Origin: Gonatopus flavifemur
Lineage: Eukaryota > Arthropoda > Insecta > Hymenoptera > Dryinidae
Direction: 5' to 3'
Assembly (NCBI GenBank): GCA_018340375.1
Contig: JAFFJZ010000029.1
Coordinates: forward strand, 1,612,001 to 1,676,000
DNA: 64,000 nt
In this document: positions 55,077-64,000 of the stretch, piece after piece
How positions within the stretch are numbered: the stretch's first letter is position 1
How the letters are laid out: the number at the start of each line of letters is the position of its first letter
The notes under the pieces: model-generated
The model's database searches: none
Told to the model about the DNA's origin: nothing
Seen by the model: the letters and a program-made list of their open reading frames with translations, nothing else
Made by a program: the position numbers and the translations under genes

Positions 55077-55960
55077 TTGCGCATGCGTGGATGAATGTTG
55101 TGGATCACAACACTACGTAAGAATGGATTGCGAGTGATATGATAGATTATATAATCTATAATATCTATGATATCTATGATATCATAGGAACAATATTTCT
55201 GCTATATCGTAAACATTGTCATCCCACACAACACAACAGTTCAGAAAGAATCCATAATTAATTAATTTGGAATTACAAGATTTGAAAAATGATTCATTAT
55301 GAACTTTTTTTTAACTGTTGTGCTGTGCGGGAGAGGACTCCCTTACGACCAACATGATCGGAACAACCACGTATTTGGTGTTTCCGTGAAAGCTCATGAG
55401 GTATGATAGAATTCTATTCTCCCTAAACTTATACGATATCATAGGAATGATATTGCTTGTGCCCGCGCAGATAAATATTGTCGTCATAGAACTACATGAG
55501 AATGGATTACAATTAATATGATAGGTTATCATAGAAGAACTATTTCCGCTTTTTCGCAAACATTGTCATAGGATTCCCTTGCAACGAATATGATAGGAAT
55601 TATAACCACATATTTGGTCTTTCCGTGAAAGCTCATAAAATATGATAGAATTCTATTCTTCCTAATCATATACGATATCATAGGAATGATATTGCTTGTG
55701 CCCGCGCAGATAAATATTGTGCATCACAGAACTACACAAGAATGGATTACGATTAATATCATAGGTTATCATAGGAGAACTATTCCCATTTTTTTGCAAA
55801 CATTGTCATAGGATTCCCTTGCAACGAACATGATAGGGATAACCACGTATTCGGCCTTTCCGTGAAAGCTCATAAGATATGATAGAATTCTATTCTCCCT
55901 AATCATATACGATATCATAAGAATGATACTGGTTGCACCCGCGCAGATGAATGTTGGGCA
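55077..55960. repeat. Satellite-like tandem repeat, 237-239-bp unit
   Basis: Three clear units and a partial first one share CCGCGCAGATAAATATTGT at 55461, 55700 and 55937 (spacing 239 and 237). Each unit also contains TTTCCGTGAAAGCTCAT and TATGATAGAATTCTATTC. The first unit is interrupted by the foldback at 55223-55331. ORFs across it are accidental. Confidence 0.85.
55223..55331. mobile_element. CCC...GGG foldback inside the satellite
   Basis: CCCACACAACACAACAGTTC at the left and the inverted copy ending CTGTTGTGCTGTGCGGG at the right. Other satellite units show the uninterrupted text CATTGTCATAGGATTCCC, so the insertion point is known: AT on the left, AG on the right, one base off an exact AT duplication. 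Related to 10980-11066. Confidence 0.7.
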
Positions 55961-56853
55961 CCATAGAATCTTTATCTTTTTCAATAGGAAATTTGTAAAA
56001 GACTTGATATTCAATTATAAAGGTTCATTGAATTATGAGAAAGTTCAGAATGCCTTTTTTGTGGTGTGATTTATTTATACTCAATGAATTCAGATGTAAA
56101 TGCATTATGAATTCTTTTGGGCAGATTACGAGATAATCGAGAAGATATTCTCAAGTTCAATTTTACATTGATTTTTACCTATATTTATATCGTGGAATGT
56201 TGATTTTGAATCACATGCGACTACAACATCTGTCGGTTTTGTTTATAAGCTTTGTTATCGAGTTATCGGATAATTTGATAACGCGCGAGGTCTCTTATCA
56301 TTGGTTATTTATGTATAATATTATATATCGATTATGGATCGATTGTTTGTCAAATTTGAATGATCTTACATTCCGAGACTTTGCCGTAGAGGTGCAAGAA
56401 ATCTTTAATAATTGTTTTTATTTTGACGCGGTCTTCAATTCTTTCTTAGAATTTTGTCTGGTGCACTCGCATGTGATTCTCTATTCTCTTTCCACGTTTC
56501 TCGTCGATCGAACGCTATTATGTCATTGCTTATATGTTGGTTACCGGAATAAATACATCGTTCGTGTCCCGACGATGTTGACAATTTTTTCATAACGCGT
56601 TCGCTCGACGAATTTTCGTTCGCTATTCTACTCTCTATACTTTGCGTGTATACATTATTTTCATCGAAGGCATGTGAACACGTCTTTATCTCTTTATAAT
56701 TCAATTATTCATTTTTCTTTTGGAAATTATTTTATGTTCTTTCACTATCGCGCGGTGTTGTAACCGTATGAATGTCTATGACACATTCGTACCGTTACAA
56801 GTCAAATACTGACAAATTACTCACCTGCATGGAAATATTCACTTTAAGTGACT
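55961..56853. other. No recognisable gene
   Basis: AT-rich, with a frame of 132 codons at 56197-56595 that is Cys- and Tyr-rich but shows no motif. The stretch around 56290-56600 is slightly less AT-rich and has GATCGA-type text; I could not link it to anything. Confidence 0.3.
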
Positions 56854-57134
56854 TTACTGACTAGTTTGCAGCCCTGGTGTGTCAATCGAATTAAAACACA
56901 GCAAAATCTCACCAGTAGAAACGTGGGATACTACCAATGTAGGATGAGGACTCACTACATTCGTGTTCAAATTAGGCATTATATTTTCTTCATTCTCGAT
57001 ATTTTCAATTTTTGTAATGTTTTCATCATATTGAAGAGTTGAAGTATTGAGGATGGAAGTATCTTCTCGCTTAGTGATTGGAACCATACCTTCATTCTCG
57101 GGAAACTTTTCCTTGGAAACTTCACAATGCTCTT
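56854..57134 (-). pseudogene. Candidate exon C (acidic tail) of a minus-strand gene
   Basis: After a TTTTGTTTAG acceptor the frame reads EEHCEVSKEKFPENEGMVPITKRED, then a Asn/Glu-rich stretch with DENITKIENIENEEN, ending at a TAA. The acidic-plus-Asn composition fits a linker. Phase does not agree with exon B (57371-57546) if its visible donor is used, so it may be a separate gene or a missing exon lies between. Confidence 0.35.
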
Positions 57135-57370
57135 CTAAACAAAAAAAACACATATGATTAGTGAAAATTATATTATAAATTCATATTTTATGTGCTCAAG
57201 TTCACGACAATACTGAACGATTAGGCTTTATGATTATAAAATGGAATAAAAAATTATAATATTGTTACTTAACATATTATATTATTGAAAAAAAAAGAAC
57301 ATGCTAAATTTTTATCTGCATGCATTTGAAAGGTTGAATATCGACATATCTGAATAAATGGATAACTGAC

Positions 57371-57546
57371 TAGAAAATGAACATTTTCGTTTAATAATTG
57401 ATCACTTTCGTCTGTATCGGAATAATAATAATCTTCTCTCTTCTTGGAAAATCTCTTTCTTTTACCAGATGGTTCCTCACTAGATGAATTTGTTTCAGAT
57501 TTTTCTTGGGCTCCAATCATAGCCATTCGTGCATGCCCGTAATCAA
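57371..57546 (-). pseudogene. Candidate exon B of a minus-strand gene
   Basis: After a CTTCTTAG acceptor the frame reads VDYGHARMAMIGAQEKSETN, then SSEEPSGKRKRFSKKREDYYYSDTDESDQ, ending CTA|GTCAGT. It joins exon A in phase. The second half is a basic and acidic low-complexity linker with a nuclear-targeting-like KRKRFSKKR. Confidence 0.5.
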
Positions 57547-57628
57547 CTAAGAAGTCAAAAGTACAAAATTCGAATGCACATTTTACAAACAAACAATTGA
57601 TGATATAATTCGTGGTTGACCAATTTAC

Positions 57629-57822
57629 CAAAAACTTCCTCTAAAATGCGAGATTTATGCACACCCCAAGAGTCTTGCGGTCGTTCACATCAACGAATTG
57701 CGCTTTTAATTTGATTCTGATTATAATTTGGCCATAGACAAGTATCCTTATCGAGTATCCAGGTTGTAGAAACAGCCTCAACTGACTGTTCATCTTTGAA
57801 CACGACCATCATCCACGACATC
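57629..57822 (-). pseudogene. Candidate exon A, insect SWMMVVF-type domain
   Basis: Between a TTGTCAG acceptor and a G|GTAAAT donor the frame reads MSWMMVVFKDEQSVEAVSTTWILDKDTCLWPNYNQNQIKSAIR, a stop TGA, then CERPQDSWGVHKSRILEEVF. This layout (VVF...SVE.V...W...C.WPP.....I) is one I associate with an insect gene family that often carries a DUF4806 domain further on, but no DUF4806 is visible here. The TGA splits an otherwise good domain, so this is likely a pseudogene. Confidence 0.5.
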
Positions 57823-57949
57823 CTGACAATATTTTCAGAATATTTAAGAAGAATACTTAAGAATACTAGAGAAATCTAGTTTTTAATCGAAAAACGAATG
57901 CGAGAACAAATCAAATATCCAACCAACAAATAGATACGTATCAAATGTG

Positions 57950-58344
57950 ATGATATATAACATTGATTACTTTATTATTGTATTAAAGAGACCTATAAAG
58001 AGATGTATAAAGAGATGTATAAAGAGAGTCAACACTCAGCCAACAACATCACGGCAGTACTTCTGGCAGCGATGCTAACATCCACTTATATATCTAAACG
58101 GTGCTTGTACATATAGTGTTTAATGTACGTGTGGAAATGGAAGCAACTTGGCAGTATTTTGCTAGAAGCACTACTTGGTAGCGCTTCCTGGTAATACTGA
58201 TAGCGCTAAGGCAGTGTTACGTTACAGATTGCATTATATGTATGTTGTAGTAGGAAGCAGTGCCAAAATACTGGCAAAGCTACATTAGCATTGTGGCACT
58301 GCTAGGAGCAAAAACGCATATTTAGGAGTGCTTCATTGGCTGGG
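57950..58344. mobile_element. Diverged foldback with GGCAGTGC motifs (candidate)
   Basis: A repeat of TATAAAGAGATG (57985-58025) precedes a stretch with paired GGCAGTAC/GCACTGCC-type motifs. The right end reads CCCAGCCAATGAAGCACTCC on the minus strand and the left start is CTCAGCCAAC (58035). Flanking dinucleotides do not agree. It lies inside the 907-base intron. Confidence 0.4.
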
Positions 58345-58729
58345 TTGTGTTTGCAATAAATATTAGTATTTATGAACCGATATAAGATGAATATCCATTT
58401 ATACGTCCTATTAACTGACGGTTTACAGGGTCTACGGTTTGACAATCCAATTGTGAAATAAATATTGATAACAAAATATGTAACGGAATGGTTCACTCGA
58501 AATAGAATAAACATCATTTTTCTTACCCGGAATGAAATTGGGATATCAGCTATAGATATGAAAATCGTATTTGTTTTTTATATTTATTCGCTTAATGCTG
58601 TTGGAGCAATTGTATGTCAACAGGTTAGACTGAACCACTTCCGTCTACACAATACCTGAAAATCACAGCATATTCAACAAAATTATCATACTTTCATGTG
58701 AATAAAAAAGTTTGCGATAAAAAACAAAC

Positions 58730-58869
58730 CTGTAATTAAGGATGGTATCTGATTTGATGGATTCGAATTGATTACGCGAACCTCGTGTAACACAACTCTT
58801 CCCGCTTTGCACTTTTTTTAAAGAACAAACGACGCTCCCTGCTAACGCGTTGGCGAAGTCGTGGGCCAT
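58730..58869 (-). pseudogene. Candidate first exon of the minus-strand gene
   Basis: ATG at 58869 opens MAHDFANALAGSVVCSLKKVQSG and runs to ...SIKSDTILNYR before an ACAG|GTTTGT donor. It joins exon A at 57822 exactly in phase (AG + G). The intron would be 907 bases long. An upstream in-frame ATG at 58893 is also possible. The function is unknown. Confidence 0.45.
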
Positions 58870-59111
58870 TTTAAATTTATTTCCTCTGAACAAAATGATG
58901 TCATTTGTTGAATTTTTCCTGTAAACTAATCAGCATCAGAGTATGAACGGAAAACGTGATCCTACCAATTGGAAAGTGGACCATGCTTCCGGTATAGCAT
59001 GAGCAATCTTCCCAACTCCTCTCTGCTAATACGTAACGAATTAAATTATTATCATGAACAGAATTGAGCAATAAAGAGCGTTCATTGGTTCTTGTATGGC
59101 AACGCCAATTA

Positions 59112-59229
59112 CCGAATGGCCATAATACCGAATTTTCGTCATTGGTTAAAAACTAGTACTCTTCAGTAACTTCAGTGGAAATTACTGGTTTCCAATCAAT
59201 ACAGAAAACTCGGTATTATGGCCATTCGG
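59112..59229. repeat. Foldback with CCGAATGGCCATAATACCGA arms
   Basis: CCGAATGGCCATAATACCGA at the left and its exact inverted copy at the right, then AACTAGTA-type loop text. The arms pair for about 40 bases. No target duplication was determined. Confidence 0.6.
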
Positions 59230-59424
59230 AGTTATAATAACCTACGATACCTGTCGACATCTTCCACGTTATAATTAGGATGGATGATTAATTTGAATTA
59301 TTTCAGTTATTTCACATCCTTAATTGATTGTGTTTCATCGTAAATTTCTTCATTTGGGTAAGACTCTCATGATGTCATTAAATATCGTATTATTCCATGA
59401 TTGAATAATAAAATTATGTTGCAG

Positions 59425-59632
59425 ATGAAAATTACTCAACATCACCTCTCAACAGATACATGGTTTTACCTAATGTACGTATATTATATTACTTTATATT
59501 ATTTTCATATATTACTTTTCGTAACAAAGTATATTCCACCATTACATTTGTTCTAACAGCGGATGGATCGGAGAAATATCTGAAAGACTCACGATTTTCG
59601 TATTTAAAGTGGGTATCAGAATTTTTTAAGAG
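59425..59632 (+). pseudogene. Two small internal exons of an unknown gene (candidate)
   Basis: Exon 59425-59478 follows TTGCAG and ends before GTATAT; exon 59560-59632 follows TAACAG and ends AG|GTAAGA. The join is in phase and reads ENYSTSPLNRYMVLPNVP-DGSEKYLKDSRFSYLKWVSEFFKR. The splice signals are good but I recognise no domain and cannot link them to other exons. Confidence 0.35.
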
Positions 59633-60576
59633 GTAAGAAAATTTGTATTGTCTCAAGTGGATTGTTGCAGAACATTGAAGAGTAAATCAGTAATTATAAT
59701 CCTCAATTTATAAATTCTTATAAATTCAGAGTTCGTGAAACTACCACTTTTAAAGTTGGAAAAGTGCAGAACGATAATGATATTACATATAATTTTCAGT
59801 AGTGTATCCCATTCAGCTACACTACCTGCTCCATGGAATACTCCATATACATTTGAGTATTCCTGTTGCATATTATAATCATAGCTTTGAGAAGGTTGAA
59901 AATATTTCAGCGCGTGCTGACTGCAATCAATGGAAATTATAAAAACTGTACCATTACTTTCAGCATGACGTGCAAAAATCTTCTATCATCTATTCTCTGA
60001 GCAATGAATAAAGTTACTAGTTATGAATGTGACGTATCGTTTGTAATATGAATCGTTTTTTGTAGTGCATTCATCATCGAACATGATCAAACTGAACGAA
60101 TAATCAACATCACTGTTTTAGGATAAACTGGTTTGCATAGAATATACTTCCTAAGTGAAATGAGAGTTTGTGGAATTTTTGTTTTCTGGTTTAAATTATA
60201 AATTCGTTTCAATAAGCGATTCAGATTTCAAAAATGTCAAACTCCCTATTGAAGAATTGACCCCTCTTTATGAGAATCATAGTTTTTCAGTTTGTATTGG
60301 ATTCCACTTGTTTCAAATTCAAAGTTGATGTGTATATTTTCAAAGACATGTCATATCAAGATTAATGAACTTTTGAAGATAATTTGATCAACATTTGATA
60401 TAACCTTCTTGAAATTGATATAAATAATTTTAAACATTTATGAAGTACGTAACCAACAATATAAATTCATCAATGTATACTGACAAATATAGATTTTTGA
60501 ATTATTATTTTAATCATTCTCAGCTTCATTTGCAACAGAAAACTGTTTACATTGAGAACAATTGTAGACATCAAAA
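59633..60576. other. No recognisable gene
   Basis: AT-rich. A 69-codon frame at 60440-60649 overlaps the candidate exon below and shows no motif. Confidence 0.3.
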
Positions 60577-60706
60577 ATGCCGAAACAACGCCCATATTCA
60601 GCTTCGTCGCAGAGACAGAAATACCGGCGACTCAATGAACAAATGCTAGAAGATGAAATGAACGCAAGCAGTTCATCCTCTGAAGAGACATTGGAATCAT
60701 ATTGTG
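60577..60706 (+). CDS. Candidate first exon, MPKQRPYSASSQRQ
   Basis: An ATG opens MPKQRPYSASSQRQKYRRLNEQMLEDEMNASSSSSEETLESYC, followed by a GTTAGT-type donor. The basic then Ser-rich, acidic layout is like the start of insect EnSpm-type transposase genes, such as the one decayed at 52045, but no further exons were found downstream. Confidence 0.35.
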
Positions 60707-63700
60707 GTTAGTTACTTTTGCTTATGGTAATTTTACCTGAGAATCTCAAAATGTTATTGAAATTTTAATCATTCATAAAACAAATTCGTAAACGATTGTA
60801 AGAATGGTGTGTGTAACGTCCTCGGATAAATTTTTGATTCTTCCATATAATATATGTGTATATGTATTCATATATACACAGTATCCATATATACGAATAT
60901 TCATATATTCATTCAATTTATATGTATATATATATTCATTTTAATTATAATAGAATTGTCATTTTCATCAAAGATTTATCCTCCTTAAAATAAGGAATGC
61001 GTTAAATCGAGAAGAAGAATTCTATGTCATACGTGCAAGAAGTATGCATGATGAAATCATTCTTCTCTGTATCGATACTCCGTGAAGAACAGAACAATGG
61101 TACGCTGTGTGCACACACGCACGTACGCACACCAATGCGTACCTATACATCTTGACTCTGGAGTGCAATACGACTTTGGAACATAGGTCGACGAAATGGA
61201 CATAATCATAATAGTGTAGGTCCATTAACAAATCTTTGACGAGTTACCTCTTATGATTCCTGTACTCCTAATACTTTCTTTCTGATTGGAAGTTATTCCT
61301 CTTAGTTTTTAATTATAATCAACAACAATTTCACATGATTTTATTTACAGGGTAATCTCTCTTCAATATTCTATCATTACATGAAAATTTCAATCCTTTA
61401 AGACAAAATCAGATATCTGTATGATATCTTTCCAATCATAAATTGGAATGATAGATAGCATGTAGTTTTCTTTTGTTTTATGCAATTTCATCATATTTCT
61501 AAGTGCTTATATAAGTTTTACCACGTTACTCTGTAAAAAGGGAAGGAAATCTAATCAAATCGGATGAAAGAATCGAGTCTAAATGACACCTTTTTTCGAA
61601 AGCATGTTAAAGAAATATTTGATTGATTGTAATCAATAACAATATCATAATTCATGATTTTTCAGTCTAGAACCAACTCACATGTTCTGAAATTAATCAA
61701 ATATCCTATTTACGATGCGAGTATGTCATTCATTACAATTGACAGTTTGACAGGATAGCAATAATTGATAATGATAGTTATAAGAATATCTATGGAAATT
61801 CCATATCATTGAATTTGAATAGGAATGATTAAAATGCATGTTGCATTGTATGCAAGTACAGTGTTATTTCTATTGTAGTGCATGGTTTAAAACAGAATGA
61901 ATTCGAGTTTAGTCATGTGTAATTTTTCATAATTAAATGATTTTGATTTCATGAATTAATATTATCATAAGTTAGATTCAGATTGTATGGGAGAATACTC
62001 TGATTTGATATAGTACATTTTCATGTAACGAATTTTGTACGGTTCTTGGTTAGACAGTGGGCCTTTTGAAAAAAAAACTTTTCTATTATTCATAGCATAT
62101 GACTCTTCATAGATCCCATGGACATCGATTTCTTTATTCGAAACGTTACCAAAGACCAAACTTCCTCTGATAATAGGAAGATTTATTATATACTGAAACT
62201 TGAGGAATATTCCTCAAGTTCCAACATTGGTGGCATGATCTTGGCGTCGGACGGTAGATACCGGAAGTTACGTTTATATTTTATATAAACAATACATATA
62301 TTCTCACAATAAGAATTGAGTCACGATGATTCAGAAGCTGAGTGTGAGAACCATACAAAAGGAAGGGGTGGTGGAAAACCCCTTCGACCAATGTTCTTCA
62401 AGATTGGGCAATGATCCCGCCTATGGTCTTTGCGATATATGAAATATATGTGCAAGAAGATGGCTGGGCCACTGACCTATTCACGAAGGGTGATTCGTCA
62501 ATGCCTCCCACCATGAAAGGAAATCGAAATGAGTGGGATCATTACTAGTTTCTAATTAGTGGATTACCCCACTAACTGACCAAGATCGGCAAGATTTGGG
62601 GTGAACCGAGGTTACCACCGTGAGGTGGATGACAATAATCTTAGAATCAACTTCCATCTTCAACTCTCGAGTAGAAAAGAAAAATTCAGCGTTCTCTTCC
62701 ATCCGCGATTCTCGTAATACAAAAAGAGTGCCTATCCGCGATTCTCGAGGAAATCAAAGTGTTTATTGATTGTTCCAAAGAAAGAAAGAAGACTATTATT
62801 TTTACATGAAAAAAAAAGACAATTGTGTGTGTGTGAGTGTGTGAAGCCAGACTGTTACAAGCGAAATGGAGGCTTTCAAAGCGGCAGCCAAGGTAGTAAT
62901 ATTTTTCCTATAAATGTCAAAATTTATATTCAAAGTTCAATTTTTTCTCCGATTGTAATTTTCACTTTGCTATTAAATCCTTTCAACTTACATTTCAAAT
63001 TTTATTATAATTTCCATCCCACTTATGAAATTTCAACTCCATAAAAGAAAGCACTGGTCTCGTGGGCATAAGTTTTAGCCCCAAATCCAGTTTTCCAAAG
63101 CCTCACGCTACTTGGAGGCATTTGACCGAAAACTCATAAAATTTAAATTTTCAAATTTCAATGAAAAATTAAACAAATATTCGTGTATGTTCGACCCTGG
63201 ACGTTACAGTGTGCATATCGCTAATTTTGAAATTGATATAATCAGTTGTTATATTTTATCCAAGGAAGTGAACTTTGATCTATTGCTATCAATCCCCAAT
63301 CAGATTTGTTCATATTCAATCCAAAATTGGTATCAGTAAACGAGTCTAATTTCAATCAAATGATTAAATGAAATGATGATCTGTAATCGAAGCTATTCTT
63401 GAAGATTGATTTCAAAATTTCAGAATCCGAAAAAACCAATCAATTGCAGGGAATGAAAAAATCCCTCCATGGAGAGAATTAACCAGTAACAGATATTGTT
63501 CCAACATTTCCATACAGCACACGTATGTTAGGTGAAATTTGAATGATTATAACGCTGTAGGTTGAAATTTGTGATCAAATTTATGTGAATAAATCAAATG
63601 AATATGATTGAGATTCTCGATTCATTCATGTTCTTTCTCAGATTCATTCACGTAAATGATCCAAATTTCTTCAACATCAATACTTTAAGAGAAGACTGAG

Positions 63701-64000
63701 TGATATTGTGTTCAATGAGATTATGAAAGTAAAATTGGTATTTGAGGAATGATTGAATACATAAAAGTAATTCTGATTTGAATTAGACAACACGTTTGAA
63801 ACATCATGCATCATTTGTCTTTCTCCAACAGAATGTGTAATCTTTCCTAGTGAATGTGGTTAAAAACAGGAAACAGATCACGGTTGAACCTGCTTGTCCC
63901 GTATTTATTTCCTTAGAATGAATTAAAATCGCATTTATATCAAACACATCCCTAATAAAAATAAATCTCTGCATTTCTCCGCATTTCTCTAATTGTCCGA
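60707..64000. other. No recognisable gene
   Basis: About 3.3 kb of AT-rich sequence. It has an (AT)n/CATATAT-rich block (60846-60940), a CACACACGCACGTACGCAC run near 61110-61135, and a short hairpin AACTTGAGGAATATTCCTCAAGTT (62198-62221). A nine-codon ATG exon with a GTAGTA donor lies at 62866-62892 (MEAFKAAAK), too short to support a gene. Confidence 0.35.

Noticed and set aside
58035..58344. Ninth CCC...GGG family member with 2-bp duplication
   Set aside because: The ends fit poorly (CTCAGCC against CCCAGCC) and the flanks CA and TT disagree, so it was kept only as a candidate foldback and left out of the family argument.

Overview
This is an AT-rich piece of an arthropod, most likely insect, nuclear genome. 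The evidence is spliced transposase genes with GT-AG introns, P-element, hAT, EnSpm-like and Helitron proteins, a Ty3/Gypsy element, LINEs, and many small inverted-repeat elements. I cannot name the species. No bacterial-type operon, CRISPR array, rRNA or intact host gene is recognisable. Almost everything assignable is mobile DNA, inserted in layers.

Layout. 1-3410 is the pol 3' part and 3' LTR of a decayed Ty3/Gypsy element. 3411-21332 is one LINE ORF1 (gag-like, CCHC zinc knuckles) broken into pieces by later insertions: a P-element-like transposon (4332-12311) with two THAP domains, several small foldbacks, a 6.46-kb near-perfect palindrome with hAT-type ends (14224-20682), and a hAT MITE (20759-21055). 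At two of these insertions the ORF1 reading frame resumes exactly across the target-site duplication, so the boundaries are well defined. 22030-22585 is a non-autonomous relative of the P element with an exact 8-bp duplication. 22969-26039 is an internally deleted hAT element. 26040-29000 holds tandem and inverted repeats. 30161-34229 holds two large foldbacks, each interrupted by another element while the opposite arm keeps the empty site; one of these insertions has Transib-type hallmarks. 35714-42350 holds two LINEs on the minus strand (an RTE-like 3' end, then a longer APE-type LINE). 43256-45066 is another large palindrome. 45341-47147 is a truncated Helitron Rep. 48228-51020 has two related TA-flanked foldbacks. 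52045-54583 is a decayed EnSpm/CACTA-type transposase. 55077-55960 is a 237-239-bp satellite. 56854-64000 is the least transposon-like part and holds several short spliced exons of unidentified genes.

The most interesting result is a group of small foldback elements that all end CCC...GGG and are flanked by a 2-bp duplication of variable sequence (AA, TG, GC, AC, AT, GT or TA). Second is the large hAT-ended palindrome, whose centre is itself one of these CCC...GGG foldbacks. Third is the double-THAP P element, interrupted by one in-frame stop, with a MITE derivative 10 kb away. All coordinates and splice joins were read by eye. Percent identities are impressions and not computed values.
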